DNA from: Paludifilum halophilum
GTDB lineage: Bacteria > Bacillota > Bacilli > Thermoactinomycetales > DSM-45169
Reading direction: 5' to 3'
Length of the DNA: 64,000 bases
Assembly: GCF_002245355.1 (NCBI RefSeq)
Contig: NZ_NOWF01000002.1
Location: forward strand, 216,996-280,995
Shown here: one piece after another, positions 42,761 through 52,271 of the stretch
How the letters are laid out: each line of letters begins with the position of its first letter
How positions within the stretch are numbered: position 1 is the stretch's first letter
Translations under genes and position numbers: made by a program
Notes under the pieces: model-generated
What the model was told of the DNA's origin: nothing
Database searches by the model: none
What the model saw: the letters and a program-made list of their open reading frames with translations, nothing else

Positions 42761-44074
42761 TCACTTGGAGCCTCCGTCGCTGATGAGATCTTTCCCGAGC
42801 ATTTTGACGAACAACATGCTGATCAGAGCGACGAACAGGAACACGATCACAGCCAACGCAGAACCCGCTCCGAAGTTTAACTGGGCAAACATGGTTTTAT
42901 AGGCATAGACTGAAATGGTTTCTGTCGCGTTGGCCGGTCCTCCTCCGGTCAACACATAAATGAGATCGAACACGCGAAAGGCGTCCAGAGTGCGGAACAA
43001 GAGGGCGACCAGGAGCGTGTTGCGCAACATCGGCAGGGTGATCTTAAAAAACTGCTGTATCCGGGAGGCTCCATCCACCTCCGCCGCTTCGTAGAGATTT
43101 TTCGGTATGGTCTGCAACCCGGCGAGGATTAACAGCGTCATAAAGGGAGTTGTCTTCCAAACATCAGCAAAAATAACAGCGAACATCGACCAGAACTTGG
43201 TGGTCAGTAAAACGCCCATATGAGGAAGCAAACCGATTTTCTCAAACAGGAAGGCCAATATCCCGTTTTGTCCGTCAAACAAAAACTTCCACATGAGAGC
43301 GGCCACCGCTGTCGGCAGGGCCCAGGGGATCAGGACCGAAGCCCGAACCAGTCCGCGGCCGATAAATTCCCGATTGAGCACGACAGCGATCCACAAACCC
43401 AATACCAATTCCAATGCGACAGAAATGACCGTGAAAACGAAGGTATTTTCCAGGGAAGCCCACATGCGGCCATCCTGAAGATAGAGCTTGTAATACTTCA
43501 ATCCGACAAAATTGGGCTCGATCAACGAATCCTGAAGACCTTTGCTCAAACCGATCACCCGGTCCGGATCCTTCAGGCTTTTTTTCAACCCGGCCAGTTC
43601 GGCTTCAACCTTTTCCAACTCCCGGGCGGCCGCCTGGGCCTGCTGTCGGTCCACCTCGATGAACCTCTCCTCCTCAGGCACTGTTTCCCCTTCCAGCAGC
43701 CGTTCGTCCACCTCATCATACCGATTGGCGAAAGCGGATTTTTCCCGGAAGGCGGCATTGACACGTTCCACCCGATCCTTCAATTTCGTCAGTCGTTCCC
43801 TGGTTTCGCCCTTCGCCCCCTCGATTTCATCCTTCAGCGAAGTGAGCAGAAAGGGGAAGTTTTCGGCATACAGTTGGACATTGACCCCATAGTGAGTGTA
43901 TGCTTCCGACTTTGCAGGATCATTGAGCCGAACATCATAGAGACTGAGCCAAAAAGAGTGAGCCACGGGATACATAGCGATCACAAAGATCAGGATCAAT
44001 GCCGGAAGGATGAAGAGGTACCCCGTCCTTTTTTCAGAAGGACCCTTCCCTCTCCCTGGAATCATGGCTTTCAA
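42761..44074 (-). CDS. sugar ABC transporter permease (MalF-type) with coiled-coil insert
   Basis: 437 residues. The first span (about 20-40) is followed by a large extracytoplasmic insert (about 55-190) that is Glu/Lys/Arg-rich and looks like two antiparallel coiled coils. The remaining five spans start near 210. The EAA loop is NLYEAAEVDGASRIQQFF (about 332-349). The TGGGPANATETISVY segment is typical of MalF. MalF proteins often carry an extra domain here, but a charged coiled coil is unusual. Its start overlaps the end of the binding-protein gene by four bases. Confidence 0.9.
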   Translation of the reverse strand: MKAMIPGRGKGPSEKRTGYLFILPALILIFVIAMYPVAHSFWLSLYDVRLNDPAKSEAYTHYGVNVQLYAENFPFLLTSLKDEIEGAKGETRERLTKLKDRVERVNAAFREKSAFANRYDEVDERLLEGETVPEEERFIEVDRQQAQAAARELEKVEAELAGLKKSLKDPDRVIGLSKGLQDSLIEPNFVGLKYYKLYLQDGRMWASLENTFVFTVISVALELVLGLWIAVVLNREFIGRGLVRASVLIPWALPTAVAALMWKFLFDGQNGILAFLFEKIGLLPHMGVLLTTKFWSMFAVIFADVWKTTPFMTLLILAGLQTIPKNLYEAAEVDGASRIQQFFKITLPMLRNTLLVALLFRTLDAFRVFDLIYVLTGGGPANATETISVYAYKTMFAQLNFGAGSALAVIVFLFVALISMLFVKMLGKDLISDGGSK

Positions 44075-45357
44075 CCGCCTTCAACCACCTTTTTTAGCTT
44101 TTGCTCCATCCTTTTGACAGCGTTCTCGGGCTTCTCCTCTCCGGCAATGGTTTTGGAGACTTCCACCTGAATAATATCGGAAATCTTCGGATATTCCGGG
44201 GAAACCGGCCGAGGAACAGCGGATTTGACACCTTTGATGAATTCTTCGTTCTCAAAAAGGGGACTCGCTTTTTTTACATCCTCATCCTGATACAGCGGGA
44301 GATAGGTCGGAGCGAGACCACCGTCGACAGCGGAGATCTTCTGTCCTTTTGCACCATTCATAAACTTGATAAGTTCCCACGCCTCTTTTTTGTGTTTGGA
44401 GTTTTTGTTGATCCCGGTCATCCAACCTCCCAGGGCCGCTGTGGATCCTGCGTCTCCCTGAGGAAGGGCGGCAACCCCTACCTTCCCCATAACGTCCGAT
44501 CCGTCTTCCTGCATTTTGGCGTAGTGGTAGGGCCACTGCCGGCTGAACACCGCCTGCCCTTCACTGTAGATGGCGTCGGTTTCGATTTCGGTGATCGCAG
44601 TTACATGACCGGGAACATAATCGGACTGAGCCATTTCCCTCAATTTTCGCAACCCTTCGACGGTCCCCTTGCTGTCGATCACCACTTTTCCCTGTTCATC
44701 CAACACCCGACCGCCATATGCACCGATCAACTCAATGAAGTTGCAGACGAGACCTTCATATTGTTTGCCTTGAAACACGTATCCGAATGAAGTTCCTTGT
44801 TCACCTTTCAACTCTTCGGCCTGTTCAGTCAACGCTTCCCACGTCTTCGGAACGTCTTCTTCATCCACCATATCCTTGCGGTAATACAGAAGCCCGGCAT
44901 CCACGAATTTCGGCATGGTCCACTGTTTGCCGTTGTAACGCCCGGCTTTTACTGCACCGTTCACATACTTGTCCAGATCGATACCATCCTTTTGGATGAA
45001 CCGGTCCAAAGGTTGCAAATATCCCGCCTGGGCAAATTCCGCCGACCAGATGACATCCAGGTCGAACACGTCGATTTCATCCGAGTTTCCGCTAAACATG
45101 GTCACATACTGATCATGACTCACTCCGGTATCGGAGGGCATCTCCTTAAATCGAATGTCCATTTGGGGATGTTCCTTTTCAAATTCTTCGATTAATTTTT
45201 TCGTGGTCTGGGTTTGGTCTTTGCCGCGGGCATAAGTAATCGTCACTTGGCCGCCGTCACCTTCCGCCCCCTGATCGGATCCCCCGCCGCAGGCAGCCAG
45301 GGAGCCGATCAGGGAAAAAGCAATCCCCATCGATACGATTTTTTTCCAGGTGTTCAC
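44071..45357 (-). CDS. sugar ABC transporter solute-binding lipoprotein
   Basis: 428 residues with a lipoprotein signal (lipobox LAAC, Cys near 23) and a Gly/Asp-rich linker. A family 1 binding-protein fold follows: VTITYARGKDQTQTTKKLIE, DVFDLDVIWSAEFAQAGYLQPLD (about 95-117), then AVFSRQWPYHYAK and LGGWMTGINKNSKHK near 310-325. This resembles trehalose/maltose-type binding proteins. It feeds the two permeases behind it; no ATPase is encoded here, so a shared MsmX-like ATPase elsewhere is likely. ATG/GTG start near 45357 behind GGGGGAGACAAACG. Confidence 0.92.
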   Translation of the reverse strand: MNTWKKIVSMGIAFSLIGSLAACGGGSDQGAEGDGGQVTITYARGKDQTQTTKKLIEEFEKEHPQMDIRFKEMPSDTGVSHDQYVTMFSGNSDEIDVFDLDVIWSAEFAQAGYLQPLDRFIQKDGIDLDKYVNGAVKAGRYNGKQWTMPKFVDAGLLYYRKDMVDEEDVPKTWEALTEQAEELKGEQGTSFGYVFQGKQYEGLVCNFIELIGAYGGRVLDEQGKVVIDSKGTVEGLRKLREMAQSDYVPGHVTAITEIETDAIYSEGQAVFSRQWPYHYAKMQEDGSDVMGKVGVAALPQGDAGSTAALGGWMTGINKNSKHKKEAWELIKFMNGAKGQKISAVDGGLAPTYLPLYQDEDVKKASPLFENEEFIKGVKSAVPRPVSPEYPKISDIIQVEVSKTIAGEEKPENAVKRMEQKLKKVVEGG

Positions 45358-45433
45358 GTTTGTCTCCCCCTTGAACAGGATTTTCTCCGTGACAACCGTC
45401 GTCTACGTTTTTCATCCTCCTGTATCCACCGAG

Positions 45434-45446
45434 AGCAAGCGCTTCT
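45434..45446 (-). promoter_or_regulatory. candidate catabolite-responsive element (cre)
   Basis: AGCAAGCGCTTCT, a dyad centred on CG with AAGCGCTT at its core. It lies downstream of the promoter of the sugar ABC operon, where CcpA-HPr(Ser-P) binding would block transcription. The match is partial. Confidence 0.45.
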
Positions 45447-45483
45447 GTTCAGAGACTTCAGGGCGGTGTAAACGCTGTCAAAA

Positions 45484-45532
45484 AGCATCCGGTGATACTG
45501 ATTGTATCGAAATGCAATCGTTTGCACAAGTC
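45484..45532 (-). promoter_or_regulatory. promoter of the sugar ABC operon with LacI-type operator
   Basis: Minus strand: -35 TTGTGC and -10 TACAAT, 17 bases apart. The spacer contains most of TGCAAACGATTGCA (45526-45513), a near-palindrome of the LacI/GalR operator type centred on CG. A specific LacI-family regulator or CcpA could bind. The remainder of the 315-bp gap holds no gene. Confidence 0.65.
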
Positions 45533-45672
45533 TTAAATGAAAGAAAGTTCGCGAATCAGAATCCGACCGATCGAAAACCGGTTTCCCTTTTTCTATTGAA
45601 GAAGGGAGTTCAAAAAGACCGTCCTTTTCCGCTATAATATGGAGGCGAGATTGACAGATAAAGGAGAACACC

Positions 45673-46320
45673 ATGCGACTGCGACGAAAACCGTACGCCA
45701 AGGAAATGGTCCAAAAACATCCCCGGGTGGTTCTGGAACCGGAACGGGTGAAAGGATTCTGGAAGGAACTCTTCGGCAACGATCGGCCGATTCACGTGGA
45801 GCTGGGCACCGGAAAAGGCCGGTTCCTGTCCACCGTCTGCCGGATGCATCCCCGAATCAACTGGATCGGTGTGGAACGGATCGAGGATGTACTGCTACAG
45901 GCTTGCCGAAAATCCGATGAAACGGACTGCGACAATCTCCGTTTCCTCTGGATGGACATTCAGCATTTGAACGAGGTTTTCGCCGAAGGAGAAGTCGAAA
46001 AGATTTTGCTCCACTTCAGCGACCCTTGGCCCAAAAAAAGGCACGCCAAACGGCGCCTCACCCATCACCGTTTTTTAAATCTGTACCGGAAAATCCTGAC
46101 TCCTTCCGGAACCCTGCAGTTGAAGACGGACAACGAGTCATTGTTCGCCTTTACGCTCGAAGAACTGGAACACTGCGGTTTCCGTCTGTTGGAGTTCTCC
46201 CGGGACTTTCACCGCAGTCCTTACGCCCGGGAAAACGTACAGACGGAGTATGAAGAGAAATTTTCCGAGCGGGGCCTGCCGATCTATTATCTGCTGGCTC
46301 GCCCCTCGTCCGCGTATTGA
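45673..46320 (+). CDS. trmB: tRNA (guanine-N7-)-methyltransferase
   Basis: 215 residues, the family's usual length. It methylates G46 of tRNA with S-adenosylmethionine. The sequence has HVELGTGKGRFLSTVC (SAM-binding, about 41-56), FLWMDIQHLNEVF, then HFSDPWPKKRHAKRRLTH (about 118-135, the TrmB signature with catalytic Asp), and LQLKTDNESLF. ATG 45673 follows ATAAAGGAGAACACC. The promoter of rpsD overlaps its stop codon. Confidence 0.95.
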   Translation: MRLRRKPYAKEMVQKHPRVVLEPERVKGFWKELFGNDRPIHVELGTGKGRFLSTVCRMHPRINWIGVERIEDVLLQACRKSDETDCDNLRFLWMDIQHLNEVFAEGEVEKILLHFSDPWPKKRHAKRRLTHHRFLNLYRKILTPSGTLQLKTDNESLFAFTLEELEHCGFRLLEFSRDFHRSPYARENVQTEYEEKFSERGLPIYYLLARPSSAY

Positions 46321-46344
46321 CATTGTCAATACAGCCGGTATAAT
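46317..46344 (+). promoter_or_regulatory. rpsD promoter
   Basis: TTGACA (46317-46322), a 16-base spacer and TATAAT (46339-46344). The -35 overlaps the trmB stop codon. Confidence 0.85.
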
Positions 46345-46349
46345 AGATT

Positions 46350-46572
46350 CTGTATGGCTCAAACGGTTCCTTTCTGAAAAGGGAACACGAGGATAGCACA
46401 GCAAAAATAGGTGATGGATTCACCCTCACTGGATCGTCCTGCGGGGCAGCGGCTGTTTTTCCCGGCAGGTGTCCCTCCTTTCGCCGCTATCCGGAAGGTG
46501 CGGGCAATAAACAGCGGTCCAGCCATACCCTGTTGTTTGCGATCTGCAAATATGGAAAGGAGCAAAACCATT
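46350..46572 (+). promoter_or_regulatory. probable S4 autoregulatory leader of rpsD
   Basis: The 220-base untranslated region between the promoter and the rpsD start contains a strong hairpin (CCTGC-GGGG with CCCG-GCAGG near 46438-46470) and further complementary segments, ending in GGAAAGGAGCAAAACC. Firmicute rpsD genes are known to carry a structured leader to which ribosomal protein S4 binds to repress its own synthesis. The assignment rests on position and length; I did not fold it. Confidence 0.45.
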
Positions 46573-47172
46573 ATGGCACGTTATACCGGACCTCGTTGGA
46601 AATTGAGCCGCCGGGTGGGCATCTCCCTTTCCGGAACCGGCAAGGAGATGAAACGGCCTTATCCCCCGGGGGAACACGGTCCTCACCAGCGGCGGAAGCT
46701 TTCCGAATACGGGATTCAGTTGCAGGAAAAACAAAAACTGCGTTTTATGTACGGTCTGAATGAAAAACAGTTCCGGTCTCTGTTTGAAAAGGCCGGCAAG
46801 ATGAAAGGGGTTCATGGTGAAAACTTCATGAGGCTCCTGGAATCCCGCCTGGACAACCTCGTCTACCGTCTGGGCCTGGCCCGCACCCGCGCCCAAGCCC
46901 GGCAGCTGGTAGTACACGGCCACATCACCGTCAACGGTAAAAAGGTGGACCGTCCTTCCTACCAAGTGAAGGTGGGCGATGTCATCGGACTGCGGGAAAA
47001 GAGCCGCAACTTGGGTATCGTCAAGGAAGCCCTGGAAGAGCGCTCCTTCCTGCCGGAATACCTCACCTTTGACGACAACAACATGGAAGGCACCTACTCC
47101 CGCCTGCCGGAACGGGATGAACTCCCCGCCGAAATCAATGAACGTCAAATCGTTGAATATTACTCCCGGTAA
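46573..47172 (+). CDS. rpsD: 30S ribosomal protein S4
   Basis: 199 residues from ATG 46573 ([20 protein letters not shown]), eight bases after GGAAAGGAG. This S4 lacks the N-terminal zinc knuckle cysteines (C- form). The S4 RNA-binding domain is clear: [20 protein letters not shown] then [20 protein letters not shown] (about 92-133). It nucleates assembly of the 30S subunit body and usually represses its own gene. It stands alone, as in Bacillus, with a strong terminator. Confidence 0.98.
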   Translation: MARYTGPRWKLSRRVGISLSGTGKEMKRPYPPGEHGPHQRRKLSEYGIQLQEKQKLRFMYGLNEKQFRSLFEKAGKMKGVHGENFMRLLESRLDNLVYRLGLARTRAQARQLVVHGHITVNGKKVDRPSYQVKVGDVIGLREKSRNLGIVKEALEERSFLPEYLTFDDNNMEGTYSRLPERDELPAEINERQIVEYYSR

Positions 47173-47182
47173 TCGGGATGAT

Positions 47183-47217
47183 AACCCCCCCTGTCCCATG
47201 GGACAGGGGGGGTTTTA
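47183..47217 (+). terminator. Rho-independent terminator of rpsD
   Basis: AACCCCCCC-TGTCCC / GGGACA-GGGGGGGTT perfect stem followed by TTTTAT. Confidence 0.9.
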
Positions 47218-47347
47218 TGATTGGGGTACAACCTATGATTCTTTTCATCATGTTCAGAAAACGATACTTTATCTCCTCGCCTTCTTATTAATTTTGATTA
47301 ATCAAGCAAGGAGTCGGAAACTTGTGAACGAATCAGGTTATTTTTTC

Positions 47348-48635
47348 TTAATAGTCGTAAATAAACTCATACCACTGGCTATACCACGTCCAGTTATCAT
47401 CATAAGCTCTCCATTCTGCTGCAAACCCACTTTTAGTGGCGATACCGACCAGACTACCATTACTTTTGTATTGTGCTGAGTATTCAACTGTAATGGGTTC
47501 ATTGTTATAGAATGCAAAGTTATAGCCGTTAAGGGCGTTAGTTCCACTGAACAAAGCACTGTAAAATTGATCTTCTTTATCCCCCGATGTTTCTAATTCA
47601 GCTTGATCACCTGTCCATTCGAATTGCACTGCAATGCTTGCTGGAAATCCAAACTGTAGGATCCTCATCAAGATCATACGCTTGAGTATCCGGTTCCCAG
47701 TCCATCAACAGGTCTCCTATATAGACATTATCGAAACTCCCTTGATACCCACCAACATTACAACTGCACAACTCCCCTTCACTATCACGAACCGCTGCAG
47801 CACCGGAGTATACTCCAACATGAGATTTCATAATAATATAATCAGCTTCTGGATCCTCATCTTGTGCATGATAGGCAGTGTGATCTGCAATATACTTACC
47901 GATAACATCGATATCCCCTTCAGTGGGATCTTCGGCGTAATATGTCAACCCCTCTCTTTGGGAAGTCAAAATAGGTGCATCTACGAAAGTCCCTGCATCA
48001 GTTTTTACCTTAACTTCTTTCCCTTTCGGGTGATTTTTCCGTATTTTCTTGATATGTTCTTTAAATTGAGTCACTTTTGTTTTTCCAGTAAGACTTTCAA
48101 CTTGCTCTTTTATTTTTTTGTTCGTGACAATCTCTTCAATATCAGTAGATTTGGGATACGCGACATTTTCGGTAAAAGAAAAGAATTCATCATTGTAGTT
48201 GTATACCGTGATGCTAGTAGATACAGATTTCATTCCCTTTTTTTGACCCGTTTTTTTCAGAGTGGGAGGTCCAGAGGATGCATTCCTAGAGGATTCTTCT
48301 TCGCTAGAAATATTGATCGTTTTTACTTCAGCACCTTTCTTTTTCTCTAAGTCCGCCTTGTGTTTTTCAACTTCCTTAGGTGACAACATCATCGGTACAC
48401 TTTTCTCAAAAATCAAATCTAAAACTGGAACTTTATCATTAATTAAACCATAAATCGTAATTGAATTGCCCGACTCACTAATAAATTCACTCATTTCCTC
48501 TATCTTTGACTTTTTATTTAATTCCTGCACACTTAAAATTTTGTGGTCATCCGTACTGCTACCATAGACAACAGGTTGTATACTCATTATAAACACTGTA
48601 GCCACAAGAATGCTAATTACCATAAGTTTATTCAT
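47348..48635 (-). pseudogene. AT-rich secreted protein, frameshifted near the C-terminus
   Basis: The gene begins at ATG 48635 with a signal peptide (LMVISILVATVFIMSIQPVVYG). It continues as an acidic/Lys-rich mature protein for about 315 residues (VYNYNDEFFSFTENVAYPKS near 145; LTYYAEDPTEGDIDVIGKYI near 235). At about 47640-47650 the frame that began the gene soon stops. The next frame continues SIAVQFEWTGDQAELETSGD and ends WSQWYEFIYDY at 47348, clearly part of the same protein. Base composition is far below that of the flanks. I do not recognise the family. Confidence 0.6.
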
Positions 48636-48958
48636 GAAATAAAAGCCTTCGTTTCATTCTTTATCCATTTAAACTGTAACATTCCATTATGTTTGTTTCA
48701 ATGATTTTTTTCATATTTTCCCCAGGAAAATAAACGCCTGTAATGGAACCAAAGTTTAGAGTATAAAAAGAGAAGCTCCTTCGGTATAATCGCATTAAAA
48801 TTCGACTGACACAAAGAAGTAATGAAGGAATTAATCACTTGATATCACAATTCTTTTACAGCAAATAAACGATCCTTACATCCGGCGAAGTGACAGTGCT
48901 GGTTCAAAATTTTAGGTGAAACCAAACATCATGGAAAAAGAGAATAACTCATAAGGGA
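48636..48958. other. AT-rich intergenic stretch without recognisable gene
   Basis: This 323-base gap separates the divergent secreted protein and the small membrane protein. I see a TATAAT near 48801 without a good -35 and no open frame of note. Confidence 0.5.
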
Positions 48959-49219
48959 GTGAAAAAGGGAATGAAGCAACTTATAGTGGGATGCACATTG
49001 ATGCTCGCGGGAATCTTATTGTATGGATTACGATGGGTTGCTGGTGCAATACTGGCTGCTGGACAAGATGTCGGCCTGTCACAAGGACTTAGTCGTATGG
49101 GGTTTTTTCCTTTTATTTTTAGTCTATCTCTAATTATAATTGGACTTCTTTTTATTATAGTAAGCGACGATGGAAAACCGATCAGCAAGGTGAATGAAGA
49201 CAGTAAGAGACGCCAATAA
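48959..49219 (+). CDS. small membrane protein
   Basis: 86 residues with two hydrophobic spans (about 7-34 and 48-68) and a polar, charged tail. Start choices are GTG 48959 (after AAGGGA) and ATG 48971; neither has ideal spacing. A/T-rich like its neighbours. No family is recognised. A perfect terminator follows at 49245-49284, which supports real transcription. Confidence 0.6.
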   Translation: MKKGMKQLIVGCTLMLAGILLYGLRWVAGAILAAGQDVGLSQGLSRMGFFPFIFSLSLIIIGLLFIIVSDDGKPISKVNEDSKRRQ

Positions 49220-49244
49220 CCGTACTGATTTCATGCAGATAAAC

Positions 49245-49284
49245 AAAAGAGACGGTTGATTTTTTGGAATCAACCGTCTCTTTT
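49245..49284 (+). terminator. Rho-independent terminator
   Basis: AAAAGAGACGGTTGATT / AATCAACCGTCTCTTTT perfect 17-bp stem with a six-base loop. Confidence 0.9.
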
Positions 49285-49325
49285 CACAACCTTATCACAT
49301 CTTTATATCAAAGGGGCCATCCTTC

Positions 49326-50900
49326 ATGAAACAAGCACTGGATTCATGGAAAATAGAATTACGCTTATTGTCACGAAACTACTGGTCATGGATCGTTCTT
49401 ATTCTTACTGGGATTTATATCATCTTCGGTTTTCCGGAATTTTTGTTACAGTATGACCCGGGTCGTACATTAATGGGCTCCGCCTATGTGGTGGTCGGAG
49501 GAATCCTGATTTTTCTCATTTACGGATGGAGTCTGATCCATAAAGAAAAAGAATCTCAAATCGAAGAAGTGATCGAAAGCCTACCCCATGGCATCCGGGG
49601 AAAGATTCTGGGCAAAGGATTGGCACTCGTATCGGTTGTCGCCCTGTCCATGTCCTATTCCATGATTTTGGTTTTCTATCGGTTCTATAAAGCGGATGTA
49701 TTATCGATCTTTTGGGTAAAAGCTGTCCCATACCTGTTGTTATATTGGGGGCTTCCTTTTCTCGTCGCCGGCTTGCTCGGCATGGTCATCCGATTATCCA
49801 TTTCATCCAAACTTTCTTACCTGCTGATTCTGGTCGTATGGATTTTGTTCAGTCCGCTGATCAGCATACTCAGTGATATGAATCATTCAACTCCGTTCAT
49901 CAGTGACTGGATCTCCAAACTTCAAACCTTTAATCTTGGACAATCCGATATCCATACCCCCTATGACCCTGTCTATGGATTGCCGATGGAGATTTACCGC
50001 TGGATGAAAGTCCTTTTTTGGCTATTGGTATCCGTTTTTCTTTTATGCCTCCGGTATCTTCAAAAGACTCACCACTCTTTATTTCCCACTCAGGGATGGT
50101 ATGTATCAGCAGGTTTTCTGGTTTTGATCCTCCCGGTACTCTATTTGTGGAATCTGCCGGATCAGCCGAGGTTTGAACAAGGCAATCGTGTAACTGAAGA
50201 TTACAGACAGTACTATGGGGATCATCCGAAAATCCATTTTAAAAACGGGGTTCCCTTCACGATTCATTCCTATTGAATCCATGTCGACAGCTTTCGGGAT
50301 CTGTCCGTAAAAGCGCGAATCAAGATCCAGCCCCAAAAGCCTGCGGACCACATCGTCTTCACCTTGTACCACGGATTAAAAATAAACAGCATTCAATCGG
50401 GAAACAAAAGAATTCCCTTTCAACAAAAGGGAGATCAAATTAAGGTATCGCTCCCTCAACCTTTATCACCCGATCAAACGAAAACCCTAACCTTCGTATA
50501 TGAAGGTGTTTCTTCTCCTTACTTCTTTGCCAATGAGCAAGCCCTCTACTTACCCAATTATTTTCCGTGGTATCCGGTGGCGAAAGCGAAACCAGTGGTC
50601 TTGGCAGACGGCAAGTTCAATCCGAATCCCCCCGATCGAAAAACGTTCTTCCAACTGCACTATTCCGGACCTGAACCGCTGTTCACCAATCTCCCCCGAA
50701 CCGGAGAAGGAGTATGGAGTGGAACAGTACCGCAAGGAATCACCCTTGTATCCGGCATGATGACCCGAACAAGGATCGACGGGAAGGAGATCTATTATCC
50801 CCATTCGATGAACCTCTTGCTTAAATCCCTTCCTGGTTATTTGCCGCAGATTTCTAAGATCCAACGAAGAATGGAACGAATCTTAAATATCCCATTGTTC
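49326..50900 (+). pseudogene. ABC exporter permease with extracytoplasmic domain, stop-interrupted and truncated
   Basis: ATG 49326 opens a 316-residue part with seven or so membrane spans (WSWIVLILTGIYIIFGF, SAYVVVGGILIFLIYGWSLI and so on) that ends at an in-frame TGA (50274). The same frame resumes at once (IHVDSFRDLSVKARIKIQ) and runs on as a beta-rich domain resembling those fused to aminopeptidase-like permeases (YLPNYFPWYPV, LPRTGEGVWSGTV). About residue 520 it passes without a break into ATPase sequence. The gene has therefore gained a nonsense mutation and lost its 3' end. Confidence 0.75.
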
Positions 50901-51483
50901 CACTTTGCCGTATTCAAAGGAATCCCGCGAAAAGAACGAGACAAGCAAGTCGATGAAATGATTGAAAGAGTCAACCTGAATGAATACACCGACAGGAAAA
51001 TTGGACAACTGTCAGGGGGGGACCATCCGGCGTGTCGGGATTGCCCAAGCACTGCTGAAACATCCGGAAATCATGATCGTGGATGAACCGACTGCAGGCT
51101 TAGACCCTCAGGAAAGAATTCGTTTCCGGAAATTATTGCGCCAGGTCGGACAAGACTCCATTGTGATCATTTCTACCCATATCGTTGAAGACATTGAAGC
51201 GATCTGTGACCATGCGGCAATCCTGCATCAGGGAACCCTCAAAACCGTCGGACCTATTGATGAAATCCGACATAAAGCATCCGGAAATGTATGGGAATTA
51301 AAGATCCCTCATCATGAGTTTTACCGTGTATCTGAGCAATGGAACGTTATCTCCCATCAGCGGGAACAAGAGCACTATCGTCTTCATATCTTATCCGAAA
51401 CCAAGCCGGAGGGAGCCGAACCGATCACTCCCACTTTGGAGGACAGCTACCTTTATTTAATGGAGAAACAAAAGCATGCTTAA
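50895..51483 (+). pseudogene. ABC transporter ATPase remnant, 5' deleted and frameshifted at a G7 tract
   Basis: Sequence resumes in the middle of an ATPase: HFAVFKGIPRKERDKQVDEM, then LNEYTDRKIGQLSGG (signature). The G7 tract at 51015-51021 then shifts the frame; with six Gs it would read LSGGTIRRVGIAQALLKHPE and continue through Walker B (IMIVDEPTAGLDP), the H-loop STHIVEDIE and a C-terminal LEDSYLYLMEKQKHA. The whole Walker A half is gone, so the product cannot bind ATP. It is fused in frame to the permease remnant upstream. Confidence 0.8.
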
Positions 51484-52114
51484 ACAGATCGACCTTCGTC
51501 TGGATTGGAAGTCGATGGGTATTCTGGCTTATGTACCTGTTGCGGTTGTCGCTTTATTGACTGGTTATTACACGATTGATCCGCCCCATGACATTTTTTA
51601 TGTAATCAGAACCCTCGAAATGAGTGTCCCCGTATTCGCAAGCTGGTGGAGTATCTTTCTGATGCAAGAATATGTAGAGGGTGTAGGGGGAGAGACGCTG
51701 TTCAGCTACCCTCTCCACCGGTGGAAAATGGGAACTCTCCGTATTTTAATCTTCTGGATGTTGTATCTATCGATCGTGGCCGTCCTTCTTGGTTGGGTCC
51801 AATTCCTCATGCCTGACACGGACCTGTTTTTCAGCCTGTTGATCGAGTTGGGGATACAATCTTTTTTCTTCGCCGGTCTCGGATTTTTATTTATCGTCGT
51901 CACCAAAAACACAAGCTGGTCGATGGGATTGGTTATTGTATACACCAGCACGCTCCTGACAGGGGGAAATCTGATTCCTGTCAGCAATATTTTTGTTTTT
52001 CGCGATGAACCACCGTCCCTCGACCAGATCCTGTCTCCAGCGATCAAGCCGCTTCTCTTCGGGATCCTCTGTTGGGTGATCGCCCAATGGCGGCTAGGAC
52101 GCGGCTGGTCATGA
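51476..52114 (+). CDS. ABC transporter permease
   Basis: 212 residues with six hydrophobic spans (for example MGILAYVPVAVVALLTGYY, ASWWSIFLMQEYVEG, LRILIFWMLYLSIVAVLLG, FFFAGLGFLFIVVTKN). It resembles ABC-2 permease subunits that pair with the ATPase ahead of it, overlapping its end by eight bases. With both partners broken, it is probably no longer functional, though its own frame is intact. After it comes a repeat-rich intergenic stretch. Confidence 0.75.
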   Translation: MLKQIDLRLDWKSMGILAYVPVAVVALLTGYYTIDPPHDIFYVIRTLEMSVPVFASWWSIFLMQEYVEGVGGETLFSYPLHRWKMGTLRILIFWMLYLSIVAVLLGWVQFLMPDTDLFFSLLIELGIQSFFFAGLGFLFIVVTKNTSWSMGLVIVYTSTLLTGGNLIPVSNIFVFRDEPPSLDQILSPAIKPLLFGILCWVIAQWRLGRGWS

Positions 52115-52171
52115 ACGACTGCCATTGGCCAACTAGTGCCCCTCCAGGAAACTTTGATCTGTTTGATCCCT

Positions 52172-52256
52172 TGTTGGGGGTGGTCGGGGTGGTAGGCCGT
52201 CTCCGATCTCTTGCAAAAACGCAAAGGATCTACGCCGGCCTACCACCCTCCCAACT
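52172..52256. repeat. hairpin repeat, diverged relative of the 52.3-kb element
   Basis: GGTGGTAGGCCG (52188-52199) and CGGCCTACCACC (52236-52247) form a perfect 12-bp stem. Outer segments TCGGGGTGG on the left and CCACCCTCCC on the right are shared, in opposite orientation, with the element at 52272-52410. The loop differs. It is probably the same repeat family. Confidence 0.6.
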
Positions 52257-52271
52257 TGGTTACCAGATGGA

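Noticed and set aside
47222..47340. Possible small gene after the rpsD terminator
   Set aside because: Open frames here are fragments without start signals; I see nothing in the stretch.
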